This document shows, in pieces, positions 45,103-53,636 of a stretch of 64,000 nucleotides of DNA; position 1 is the first letter of the stretch; every line of letters starts with the position of its first letter. Origin of the DNA: Neisseria yangbaofengii (lineage in GTDB: Bacteria > Pseudomonadota > Gammaproteobacteria > Burkholderiales > Neisseriaceae); contig NZ_CP062976.1 in NCBI RefSeq assembly GCF_014898075.1, positions 1,860,001 through 1,924,000 on the forward strand. Reading direction: 5' to 3'. The notes below the pieces were generated by a model. The model worked only from the letters and a program-made list of their open reading frames with translations, did not search any database and was not told the origin of the DNA. The translations under genes and the position numbers were made by a program.

Positions 45103-46428
45103 TTACTTCTTGCGCTGATTCAATAAATTGACAATATCTTGCCGGGCAATATACATCGTTGTCCGCCCCAACAAAGATTTCATCAGGATTTTATGCCGGC
45201 AGAGATTTTCTAAATATTTTCTAGCTGTATTATCGCCCACGCCCAACAGATTTTTCACTTCTTTAGCCATAAAAACCTTTCCCGGGTTTTTAATGGCTTT
45301 TTTCAGCAAAATAATCTCTTTAGCATTTAATTCATCAGCAATCGATGTATTGGACAGCCAATTCAATGTTTCCTGAAATTCCTGATTTTTCTTATCTAAA
45401 AATCTGAATAATTCCTCAATCGCATTCTTAATGGTCTGCAGTTGGTAAATGATGAAATAAGTCAAATCATTGTCGTCAGTTTCTGTATAAAGGTATGAAG
45501 CAGCATATTTTGCAGCAGCATTTTTTAATAATTTGCTGATTGAAATATATTCAAACTCACTATATCCGTTTTTCATCATAAACCAGTAAAATAATGCTCT
45601 TGCCGTTCTGCCGTTACCGTCGCAAAACGGGTGCTCGTAACCAATCATAAAATGGAGGATAATTGCTTTAACAATAGGATGAATAAATGTTTTTTCCTGA
45701 TTATCCGCATTTGCAAAATCACACAAAGCCTGCAAACGCTCCGTCAATTCCATGTACTTGGGCGGAATATGAACAGGGTCGTTTTGATAGTTAACCACAT
45801 AAACATCATCATTATCTCTTATCATACCAGGCTTAATTTTTTCATCATCAATCCCATCTGTAGCGATATGATGAAGTTTAAGTATAAGTTCAATACTGAG
45901 TTTATCCTGCTTTCTTGCTGCCACTTCCTTCATTAAACAATAATTATTAAAAATCATTTTTTCATCGGTGGTTTTCGGTTTTCGTTCTTCCTCCAGCATT
46001 TGCAGCGCAACTACCCTAGTCGTCGCAGCTCCCTCCAATTGCGAACTCGAAATCGATTCTTCAAATTTCAACGTATTGGACAAAAATTCGCTTTTCTGGC
46101 CTTTTTCCATGTAATACTGTGTCAGCCTTGCCCTTAATTCGTCAATCTTATGAATCAAGGCAAAACAGTTATTCGGAAGATTAAACTGAAACGGCACACC
46201 ATTTTTATCCGAAAGTTCTATCTTTCTTAACGTTGCAATCCTGGCTAATTTGATTTTCAGCCATTTTTTTTCAACAACTTCAGTATTTCTATTATATCTG
46301 CGCAATTTGTCCCAATGGATATAATCCGTTGTAATATCCGATAAATCCATCGTTAACACTTGATTAAGCTTCTCAGCATACTTCATCATAAGATGATGAA
46401 ATGTAGATGGTTTTTCAACTTTTCTCAT
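45103..46428 (-). CDS. Fic family protein with C-terminal winged helix
   Basis: 441 residues. The Fic motif HPFCDGNGRTAR is complete at residues 266-277 and would transfer AMP to target proteins. An N-terminal inhibitory motif of the (S/T)xxxE(G/N) type, SSQLEG, is at 128-133, which makes it class II. A winged-helix-like domain (VFMAKEVKNLLGVGDNTARKYL) closes the protein at about 390-435. It is AT-rich, monocistronic and lies between the ACT gene and alr. No antitoxin gene is adjacent, as expected for class II. The target is unknown. Confidence 0.9.
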   Translation of the reverse strand: MRKVEKPSTFHHLMMKYAEKLNQVLTMDLSDITTDYIHWDKLRRYNRNTEVVEKKWLKIKLARIATLRKIELSDKNGVPFQFNLPNNCFALIHKIDELRARLTQYYMEKGQKSEFLSNTLKFEESISSSQLEGAATTRVVALQMLEEERKPKTTDEKMIFNNYCLMKEVAARKQDKLSIELILKLHHIATDGIDDEKIKPGMIRDNDDVYVVNYQNDPVHIPPKYMELTERLQALCDFANADNQEKTFIHPIVKAIILHFMIGYEHPFCDGNGRTARALFYWFMMKNGYSEFEYISISKLLKNAAAKYAASYLYTETDDNDLTYFIIYQLQTIKNAIEELFRFLDKKNQEFQETLNWLSNTSIADELNAKEIILLKKAIKNPGKVFMAKEVKNLLGVGDNTARKYLENLCRHKILMKSLLGRTTMYIARQDIVNLLNQRKK

Positions 46429-46501
46429 TTCTTATCTCATTTTTATAAAATTGAGATAACTATATCAGATTTTAAATATCACGTGTCAATATTCAAAAAC
46501 A

Positions 46502-46536
46502 AAAGCCGTCTGAAAATGCGATTTTCAGACGGCTTT
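46502..46536 (-). terminator. Terminator after alr
   Basis: AAAGCCGTCTGAAAAT and ATTTTCAGACGGCTTT, a perfect hairpin with a 3-nt loop, 20 nt past the alr stop codon. Confidence 0.85.
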
Positions 46537-46556
46537 ATCATCAAATCCAAACAGTT

Positions 46557-47615
46557 TTATTCGTAATAAGTGAATTTTGCCCGTTTGATGTTGCACAATA
46601 ATTCATACGCAATTGTACCGGCGGCTCGGGCGACTTCGTTGATATTGACCACATCGCCCCACAGCTCGACTTCATGCCCCAAGCCGTCTTGGGCGGCGTT
46701 GAGTTCGATGGTCATCATATCCATCGACACTCTGCCGATCACACGGCTGCGCTTACCGTCCACGGCAACGGGCGAATCGGTGGAGGCCCGACGGGGATAG
46801 CCGTCGGCATAACCGCAGGCAATCAGGCCGACGCGGGTGGATTTGGACGTATAAAACGTGGCACCATAGCCAATCGGCGAATGTGGCTGTAACACGCGTT
46901 CGCCGAACACGCACGAAGTCAGGCGCATTACCGGTTTCAAACGCTCATCAACACCGCCAAACGGCGACACGCCATACAAAGCCAGCCCCGCCCTGCCCCA
47001 ATCGCGGCGCGCTTCAGGTACATTCAAAATCGCCGGCGAATTGGCCAAACTTTCTTCGCCTGCCAAGCCTTCGCAGCCCAAATCGAAGGCTTCAATCTGC
47101 ATTTCGGTCATACCGTTTTCCGGCTCGTCGGCGCAGGCAAAATGACTGAATTTAACAATGTCGGCAACGTGTTGGCATTGTTTCAACGCAGTGTAGGCGG
47201 CGGCGTAATTATGCGGGAAGAAGCCGGTGCGGTGCATACCGGAATCCATTTTCAACCATACGGTTACGGGATTTTGCCATTCGTGATGCACCAAACCTTC
47301 CAATTGCCATTGGTTGCCCACCGCAGGCCAGAGTTCGTATTCATCGATGCGGGCATATTCGGCCACATCAAACACGCCTTCGAGCAACACAATCGGATTG
47401 TCGATGCCGCTTTCGCGCAATTCAACCGCTTCTTCCAAAGCCGCCACGGCGAAACCGTCGGCCAAATCGGCCAAAGCATGCGCACAACGCACCGCACCGT
47501 GGCCGTAGGCATTGGCCTTGACTACTGCCAAGAGTTTGTTGCCGTGAATATTTTTTAAGGTTTGGTAATTGTGGCGCAGATGATCCAAACGGATTTCGGC
47601 TTGTAAGGGGCGCAT
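46557..47615 (-). CDS. alr: Alanine racemase
   Basis: 352 residues. It interconverts L- and D-alanine for peptidoglycan. The PLP Lys is in AVVKANAYGHGAVRCAHAL (about residues 31-49), and the second catalytic Tyr is in SPIGYGATFYTSKSTRVGLI. It lies downstream of dadA on the same strand, so the D-alanine catabolic and biosynthetic genes are together. The gap between them carries an uptake sequence and a hairpin. Confidence 0.95.
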   Translation of the reverse strand: MRPLQAEIRLDHLRHNYQTLKNIHGNKLLAVVKANAYGHGAVRCAHALADLADGFAVAALEEAVELRESGIDNPIVLLEGVFDVAEYARIDEYELWPAVGNQWQLEGLVHHEWQNPVTVWLKMDSGMHRTGFFPHNYAAAYTALKQCQHVADIVKFSHFACADEPENGMTEMQIEAFDLGCEGLAGEESLANSPAILNVPEARRDWGRAGLALYGVSPFGGVDERLKPVMRLTSCVFGERVLQPHSPIGYGATFYTSKSTRVGLIACGYADGYPRRASTDSPVAVDGKRSRVIGRVSMDMMTIELNAAQDGLGHEVELWGDVVNINEVARAAGTIAYELLCNIKRAKFTYYE

Positions 47616-47750
47616 GTTTTATCCTTTGTTTGAGTCGGTCCGTCCGGGAAAGATAAACCTGAATTTCCCAGCCGACCGACTTTTCAGACGGCCTGTATGT
47701 TGTTTATTATAGGCTGATTGTGTTGTTTTTCAAATATGGAAACTGATTAA

Positions 47751-47788
47751 GGCCGTCTGAAAATAAATTGGGTATTTCAAACGGCCTA
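47751..47788 (-). terminator. Imperfect hairpin after dadA
   Basis: AGGCCGTCTGAAAATA and TATTTCAAACGGCCT; the right arm has one base change from the uptake sequence (AAACGGCC). Confidence 0.55.
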
Positions 47789-47808
47789 TTGTTTCAGACA
47801 GCCCTGAT

Positions 47809-49062
47809 TCAAGCGTAGCGGGCCATGCCTAAATCGTCGGTACGGATTTCGGGGGTAACATCGCTCACCAAATCAGCGGTGATACGACCGGAACCAAGCG
47901 ACATCGTCCAGCCCAAAGTGCCGTGACCTGTATTTAAGAACAAATTCGCATATTGCGTTGCGCCGATGATGGGCGTACTGTCGGGTGTCATCGGACGCAA
48001 GCCGCTCCAGAACGTGGCTTTGCCCACATCGCCGCCCCGCGGATACAAATCCTGCACCACCAAAGCCAAGGTTTCGCGCCGCTCTTGCGGCAGCTTGATT
48101 TCATAACCCGATAATTCGGCCATACCGCCGACGCGGATGCGGTCGTTGAAGCGGGTGATGGCGACTTTGTAGGTTTCGTCCAAAATCGTCGATACCGGCG
48201 CTTCATCGCCATGGGTAATCGGCACAGTGAGCGAGTAGCCTTTTACCGGATAAATCGGTAAATCCAAGCCTAATTGCGCCATCACCGTACGGCTGAAGCT
48301 GCCCAGGCAGCACACGAAGCGGTCGGCTTCAAAGCATTGGCCGTTGGCGATGACAGCAGTAATGTTTTGGCCTTGATGCTCGATGCGCTCAATGTTGTGT
48401 TCAAACTTAAACACCGCGCCCTTGTCTTCGCATAAGTCCTGCAACCGCCGGGTGAACAGATGGCAATCGCCTGTGCTGTCATTGGGCAGATGCAGCGCCC
48501 CGGCGATTTTGCCCAAAGCATGGTGCAAAGCCGGCTCGAATTGCAGGCATTCTTCCGGCTGCAATCGCTGATACGGCACACCGTATTCCTCCAAGACTTC
48601 AATGTCTTTTGCCGCAGCAGCCACTTCTTTTTGCGTGCGGAAAATCTGTAATGTACCTTTGTGGCGGCCTTCGAAATCCAAACCGGTTTCGGCTTCAAAG
48701 CGGCGGAACATCTCGCGGCTGTATTCAGAAATCCGCACCATGCGTTCTTTATTGGTTTGGTAACGCTCGGCGGTGCAGTTTTGCAGCATACTCATCAGCC
48801 ATTGCCATTGGAAACGGCTACCGTCGGGTTTCAAAATCAAAGGCGAATGCGGGCGAAACAGCCATTTGGCTGCTTTGGCGGGAATACCGGGCGCCGCCCA
48901 AGGCGTGGTGTAGCCGTAGGAAAGCTGGCCTGCATTGGCAAAACTGGTTTCCTGCGCCGCCGCTTCCGCCCGGTCAATCACCGTCACCTGATGGCCTTTT
49001 TCCAATAAATACCAAGCCGTTGCGATGCCGGTTACGCCGGCACCCAAAACCACTACGTTCAT
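47809..49062 (-). CDS. dadA: D-amino-acid dehydrogenase small subunit
   Basis: 417 residues. The FAD-binding motif [26 protein letters not shown] is at residues 4-29. [12 protein letters not shown] follows, and the C-terminal [14 protein letters not shown] and [16 protein letters not shown] segments are typical of DadA. It oxidises D-alanine to pyruvate, giving electrons to the respiratory chain at the inner membrane. It is divergent from an Lrp-type gene, the usual regulator of dad operons. Confidence 0.95.
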   Translation of the reverse strand: MNVVVLGAGVTGIATAWYLLEKGHQVTVIDRAEAAAQETSFANAGQLSYGYTTPWAAPGIPAKAAKWLFRPHSPLILKPDGSRFQWQWLMSMLQNCTAERYQTNKERMVRISEYSREMFRRFEAETGLDFEGRHKGTLQIFRTQKEVAAAAKDIEVLEEYGVPYQRLQPEECLQFEPALHHALGKIAGALHLPNDSTGDCHLFTRRLQDLCEDKGAVFKFEHNIERIEHQGQNITAVIANGQCFEADRFVCCLGSFSRTVMAQLGLDLPIYPVKGYSLTVPITHGDEAPVSTILDETYKVAITRFNDRIRVGGMAELSGYEIKLPQERRETLALVVQDLYPRGGDVGKATFWSGLRPMTPDSTPIIGATQYANLFLNTGHGTLGWTMSLGSGRITADLVSDVTPEIRTDDLGMARYA

Positions 49063-49193
49063 ACCTCTCCATTGCTTCTATACAAAATAAATGTAGTGTA
49101 GTGTAGTCGATTTTTATCAGGATATTTCACTTTATTTTTTTAATTTTATAAATTATTATCCTGAAAAGTAATTTTTAAAAAGTGATTTTAACC

Positions 49194-49658
49194 ATGAAGG
49201 AATTGAATAAAACCGATTTGAAAATCTTAAAATTACTGCAACAAAACGCGCGTATTCCGATGACCGAATTGGCCGAAAAAGTCGGCTTATCCACCACACC
49301 GGTGACCGAGCGCGTGCGCCGTTTGGAACGCGATCATTTTATCACCGGCTATCATGCGCATCTGAATCCGCACGCTCTCGGACAAAGCTTGCTGGTATTT
49401 GTGGAAATTAAATTGCGCTCAAAATCGGGCAATATTTTTGAAGACTTCCGCCGCGAAGTAGCGCATATTCCGCAGATTTTGGAGTGTCACCTGGTATCGG
49501 GCGAATATGATTATCTGATTAAAGTGCGCCTGCCGGATATGTCGGCTTATCGCGATATGCTGGGCAATATTCTGCTGCAACTGCCTGCCGCTGCCGAAAG
49601 CCGCAGCTATGTGGTGATGGAGGAAGTAAAAGAAATGCCGATGTTGAATTTGGATTAA
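49194..49658 (+). CDS. lrp: Lrp/AsnC family regulator
   Basis: About 154 residues: an N-terminal HTH (LNKTDLKILKLLQQNARIPM, then ELAEKVGLSTTPVTERVRRLE) and a C-terminal RAM/AsnC ligand-binding domain. It is transcribed away from dadA, with an AT-rich space of 131 bp, so it probably controls dadA-alr in response to alanine. Start chosen at 49194; the longer reading would need a non-ATG start. Confidence 0.9.
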   Translation: MKELNKTDLKILKLLQQNARIPMTELAEKVGLSTTPVTERVRRLERDHFITGYHAHLNPHALGQSLLVFVEIKLRSKSGNIFEDFRREVAHIPQILECHLVSGEYDYLIKVRLPDMSAYRDMLGNILLQLPAAAESRSYVVMEEVKEMPMLNLD

Positions 49659-49668
49659 ATAAGATGAA

Positions 49669-49700
49669 AGGCCGTCTGAAAAATGATTTTCAGACGGCCT
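49669..49700 (+). terminator. Terminator after lrp
   Basis: AGGCCGTCTGAAAA and TTTTCAGACGGCCT around a very short loop, 10 nt past the stop. Confidence 0.8.
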
Positions 49701-49803
49701 GAAATGTAGGAAATCGTCGGGTTGTTTACACTTCTTATGCAAAACAGCTTTTATTTTCTGCGTGAATGATTGTTTTAGGATTTTCTGCATCTCTTAAGAT
49801 TCG

Positions 49804-50289
49804 TCAACGACACACCGCAGCAACGATATTCTCAGTATAACCCGTTTTACCCCATACCTGTTTGGCGGGATCGGCAATATCGGATTGCAATTGGTTATGG
49901 CAGTCTATCCACACCGGTAAGGCTTGCGCGCTCATGCGGCGCTCGAAGAAATACAGATTGGCGCGGCGGATGTTGCGCTCTGGATCAACGGTTTCCACGT
50001 TAGCGGTATCCACAGCAACGAATTTCAATACCTGTGGCTTAACATACGACCACGGCTTGTAAAAAGCCGTTTCGGGAATTCCGGCCACCACTTTGGTTTC
50101 AGACGGCAATCGTGAACGGGTATGCTCAAACCAAGTGTATTCACTAAACACTTGAAACCCGATCATGCCCAAACCGGCTGCGGCAGGAATCAGCCATTTC
50201 GGTAATTTTTTGAACATCGTGCGCAAAACCAGCGCGATACCGGCAGCGCCGAAACCGGCGGTAACGGTGGCAATGAGTTCCCACAGCAT
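49804..50289 (-). CDS. Conserved membrane-anchored hypothetical protein
   Basis: About 161 residues, with two N-terminal hydrophobic segments (MLWELIATVTAGFGAAGIALVL and LPKWLIPAAAGLGMIGFQVF) and a soluble C-terminal domain with two Cys (DCHNQLQ and AAVCR). The start at 50289 follows AAAGGA. An uptake sequence lies inside the coding region near 50099. It follows the sodium symporter gene on the same strand. Function unknown. Confidence 0.7.
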   Translation of the reverse strand: MLWELIATVTAGFGAAGIALVLRTMFKKLPKWLIPAAAGLGMIGFQVFSEYTWFEHTRSRLPSETKVVAGIPETAFYKPWSYVKPQVLKFVAVDTANVETVDPERNIRRANLYFFERRMSAQALPVWIDCHNQLQSDIADPAKQVWGKTGYTENIVAAVCR

Positions 50290-50418
50290 AAACGTTCCTT
50301 TGATGTGTTTTTGTTTTCGAACGGCATGATAGGTGTTTCTAGGCCGTCTGAAAAGTATTTTCAGCTTGATATAAAAAACGCGGGTTTGTTTCAACCCACG
50401 TTTTGCTTACTGCATGGA

Positions 50419-52185
50419 TTAGTGGTCGATAGCTTCGCCTGCGCCGCGTGGATAACGCACGCTTTCTACCAAGTCTTGTACATCTTGTGGCGGCTCTTTA
50501 CCCATTGCCGACACGATGAAGGCAACCGCAAAGTTCAACACCGCACCAATCGGGCCGAAACCCAGTGGGGAAATACCGAAAATCCAGTTTTCAGGGGTGT
50601 TTTCAAAAGTGTTGGTACCCGGAATGAAGAACCAGCCCATGTACAGGAAAATGTACACACAAGTCGAAATCAAACCAACCAACATACCGGCAACTGCGCC
50701 TTTGTCATTCACACGTTTCGAGAAAATACCCATCATCAAAGTCGGGAAAATCGAAGCGGCTGCAATACCGAAGGCCAGTGCCACTACTTGCGCCGCAAAA
50801 CCCGGCGGGTTGATACCCAACCATGTCGCAATCACAATCGCAATTGTCATCGACACACGCGCGGCCATCAATTCGCCTTTGTCGCCAATATCAGGTTTGA
50901 GTGTTTTCTTAATCAAATCATGCGAGATGGCAGACGAGATGGCGAGCAGCAAACCGGCAGCGGTGGAGAGTGCGGCAGCCAATCCACCGGCGGCAATCAG
51001 GCCGATTACCCAGCTTGGCAGATTTGCAATTTCAGGATTCGCCAAGACCATGATGTCGTTGTTGACGGCCAACTCATTGCCTTCCCAACCACGCTCTTGG
51101 GCCGCCGGGAAATCTTTGGCTTTGTCGTTGTAGTATTGGATGCGGCCGTCGCTGTTTTTATCTTCAAACTTCAGCAAACCGGTGTTTTCCCAAGTTTTCA
51201 TCCATTCGGGACGTGCTTTGTATTCCAACGGTGCAGACTGAACACCTTGCGGATACACGGTTTCAATCAGGTTGATACGCGCCATAGAACCGACAGCAGG
51301 TGCAGTAGTGTAAAGCAAGGCGATGAACACCAGCGCCCAACCGGCTGAAGAACGGGCATCCGATACTTTCGGAACTGTGAAAAAACGGATAATCACGTGT
51401 GGCAAACCTGCGGTACCAATCATCAGCGACATGGTCAGCAAGAACATATTCACCTTGTCGGGCACATCGGCGGTATAAGACGCAAAGCCCAAATCGGTCA
51501 CCAAACCATCCAATTTTTGCAGTAAAGGCACACCGGTAGCGGCATCATTGCCGAATAAGCCCAATGGCGGAATCGGGTTGCCGGTCATTTCCAACGAGAT
51601 GAACACCGCCGGAATGGTATAGGCAATAATCAGCACCACATATTGCGCAACTTGGGTATAAGTAATGCCCTTCATACCGCCCAATACCGCGTAAAAAAGC
51701 ACCACAAACGCCGCGATAATCAAACCGGTAGTATTGCTCACTTCCAAGAAACGGGAGAATGCTACACCGGCACCGGTCATTTGGCCGATTACATAAGTTG
51801 TCGAGGCCAAAATCAAACAGGCCACGGCAATCAGGCGGGCTTGCCGGCTGTAGAAACGGTCGCCGATAAAGTCCGGCACAGTAAACTTACCGAATTTGCG
51901 CAAGTATGGTGCCAGCAGCAGAGCCAGTAATACATAGCCGCCGGTCCAACCCATGAGATAAGCCGAAGCGGCGTAGCCGCTCATCGCCAACATCCCGGCC
52001 ATGGAAATAAACGATGCAGCACTCATCCAGTCGGCACCGGTAGCCATACCGTTCAACACCGGATGCACGCCGCCGCCTGCCACATAGAATTCTTTGGTCG
52101 AACCGGCACGCGCCCAAATCGCGATACCGAAATAGAGCGCAAACGACGCACTCACAAATAAGACGTTAATCCAAAATTGACTCAT
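50419..52185 (-). CDS. Sodium:solute symporter, large subunit (VC_2705 type)
   Basis: 588 residues with about 13 membrane helices in the SSS family fold; PDFIGDRFYSRQARLIAVACL and the NPPGFAAQVVALAFGIAAASIFP stretch are typical. It resembles acetate permease ActP but belongs to the group paired with a DUF4212 small subunit, so the substrate is uncertain (acetate or another carboxylate). A soluble loop at about residues 320-385 includes DKNSDGRIQYYND, which resembles an EF-hand calcium loop. Coupled to the small subunit, which ends 3 nt before. Confidence 0.88.
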   Translation of the reverse strand: MSQFWINVLFVSASFALYFGIAIWARAGSTKEFYVAGGGVHPVLNGMATGADWMSAASFISMAGMLAMSGYAASAYLMGWTGGYVLLALLLAPYLRKFGKFTVPDFIGDRFYSRQARLIAVACLILASTTYVIGQMTGAGVAFSRFLEVSNTTGLIIAAFVVLFYAVLGGMKGITYTQVAQYVVLIIAYTIPAVFISLEMTGNPIPPLGLFGNDAATGVPLLQKLDGLVTDLGFASYTADVPDKVNMFLLTMSLMIGTAGLPHVIIRFFTVPKVSDARSSAGWALVFIALLYTTAPAVGSMARINLIETVYPQGVQSAPLEYKARPEWMKTWENTGLLKFEDKNSDGRIQYYNDKAKDFPAAQERGWEGNELAVNNDIMVLANPEIANLPSWVIGLIAAGGLAAALSTAAGLLLAISSAISHDLIKKTLKPDIGDKGELMAARVSMTIAIVIATWLGINPPGFAAQVVALAFGIAAASIFPTLMMGIFSKRVNDKGAVAGMLVGLISTCVYIFLYMGWFFIPGTNTFENTPENWIFGISPLGFGPIGAVLNFAVAFIVSAMGKEPPQDVQDLVESVRYPRGAGEAIDH

Positions 52186-52188
52186 GAT

Positions 52189-52452
52189 TTACTCCTCGTG
52201 TACACCGAATGCTTCATCGATTTTGTTCATTCTCCACGAATAGAAGAAAATGATGGCAATAAAGGTCAACATCGAACCTTGTTGGCCAAACCAGAAACCG
52301 ATATCGATATTAAAAATCTCAATGCCCATTAAAGCCGGGCGAAGGAAGATGGCGATTACATGCGAACAGAGTGCCCACACAATCATGCAGCCCAAAATCA
52401 GACGTACATTGGCTTTCCAATAGGCCGTCATATTTTGTTTATTATCGGACAT
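52189..52452 (-). CDS. Sodium symporter small subunit (DUF4212)
   Basis: 87 residues with two membrane helices (about 17-37 and 58-75). TAYWKANVRLILGCMIVWAL and FWFGQQGSMLTFIAIIFFY are the DUF4212 hallmarks. It is the obligate small partner of the VC_2705-type symporter encoded 3 nt downstream. AAGGAGA precedes the ATG, a site complementary to the sibling small RNAs at 55755-56098. Confidence 0.9.
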   Translation of the reverse strand: MSDNKQNMTAYWKANVRLILGCMIVWALCSHVIAIFLRPALMGIEIFNIDIGFWFGQQGSMLTFIAIIFFYSWRMNKIDEAFGVHEE

Positions 52453-53024
52453 GATGCTCTCCTTATGATTGTAGAGAATACCCCGGTCATCAGTGCAAAC
52501 CGCTATGCCCTGCGCCGGAATTTTTTGTTTCTTGATTTTTGATTAGTGTTACTGCAACAGGCAAAACTGCCTTGAATTCAGAATAGCACAATTCATTATG
52601 CTTTCAATATCACCCTTATAACTAAGTCCGGCAGGCCGAAATGAAAATACGCCGTATGAATCCGAATTAATAATTTATCAATAAAGTTGATAAGTTTTTT
52701 CACAAAAATTTTTATGCAACAAGCAGTTAAAAAATTTTAATCCGATTTAACCTTAGCCAATTTCATGCAGTAAAAATATTAATGTTTAGATGTTACATAA
52801 ATTGAAATTGCTTTATAATTAACCTTTTTTTACACAAATTTCCTGCTTTTTTATTTGCAAAATTCAAAATTTTGGGAGTTTTTCTACAAAACCACTCAAA
52901 AATGCTGTTCAAAAAAAACCGTAAAAAGGCCGTCTGAAACACTTTCAGACGGCCTTTTGTTATCAGTTTAACTGATGATAGACATCGGTTTTTCTAATCA
53001 AAACCGATTGTTACAATTCCCATC
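52453..53024. promoter_or_regulatory. AT-rich region upstream of the symporter operon
   Basis: 572 bp, strongly AT-rich, without a gene. It carries the promoter region of the symporter operon (minus strand) and, at its right end, the terminator of the exonuclease gene. Several A/T tracts could bend DNA or bind nucleoid proteins; no clear operator was found. Confidence 0.4.
52926..52957 (-). terminator. Terminator after the exonuclease gene
   Basis: AAGGCCGTCTGAAA and TTTCAGACGGCCTT with a tiny loop and A/T flanks. It lies 68 nt past the stop codon. Confidence 0.8.
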
Positions 53025-53633
53025 TTATTTTCTGGCCTGTATCGCCTGCCACATCATCGCCACATTAATGGCATCGTTAAGGGCATTGTGGCGAGGCAAA
53101 TCCGGAATCCGCAAAGTTTTAATCATACTGGCCATTCGTAAATCAACGTAATCGTTGTAATAGAAATTTTTCTTCACCTCTTGTTTAAAATACACCGCCG
53201 ACACTTCAATCTGACGGTTCGGCAACGGAATGCCGATTAAAGGCTTCAGGAACTTATCAATCATCGCCACATCGTATTCTAAATAATAGCCCACCAGCGG
53301 CCTGCCGCCGATAAAATCCAGCAGTTGATACAAAGCCTCTTCAACCGAAATGCCGTCTGAAAGGTCTTTCGGGCGCAAACCGTGTACCGTCACATTGGTG
53401 GCCTCCATCATGCCTTCAGGCTTCACCAACACATAAAACGGTTCGCTGGTCAAAATGGTATTACCGCGGATTTTCACCGCCCCGATGGAAATGATTTCCG
53501 CCTCTTTCACATTCAGGCTTGTGGTCTCGCAATCAATGCTCACCATTTCATCAGGGTGCCCGTCATAAAGAAACGTGTATTTCGAATCTTTCAGATGATG
53601 TCGGTAATAGGCCCGTTTCAGTTTATCAAACAT
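53025..53633 (-). CDS. DnaQ-family 3'-5' exonuclease
   Basis: 202 residues of the DEDDh type. Exo I SIDCETTSLNVKEAEIISIGAV (about 33-54) has catalytic Asp and Glu, Exo II is in VGYYLEYDVAMIDKF, and Exo III is RHNALNDAINVAMM with catalytic His and Asp. It starts 3 nt after the DUF294/CBS gene. The same pairing occurs next to DUF4212 symporters in other proteobacteria, which suggests nucleotide-based signalling or RNA turnover linked to the transporter, though the mechanism is unknown. Confidence 0.88.
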   Translation of the reverse strand: MFDKLKRAYYRHHLKDSKYTFLYDGHPDEMVSIDCETTSLNVKEAEIISIGAVKIRGNTILTSEPFYVLVKPEGMMEATNVTVHGLRPKDLSDGISVEEALYQLLDFIGGRPLVGYYLEYDVAMIDKFLKPLIGIPLPNRQIEVSAVYFKQEVKKNFYYNDYVDLRMASMIKTLRIPDLPRHNALNDAINVAMMWQAIQARK

Positions 53634-53636
53634 GGC

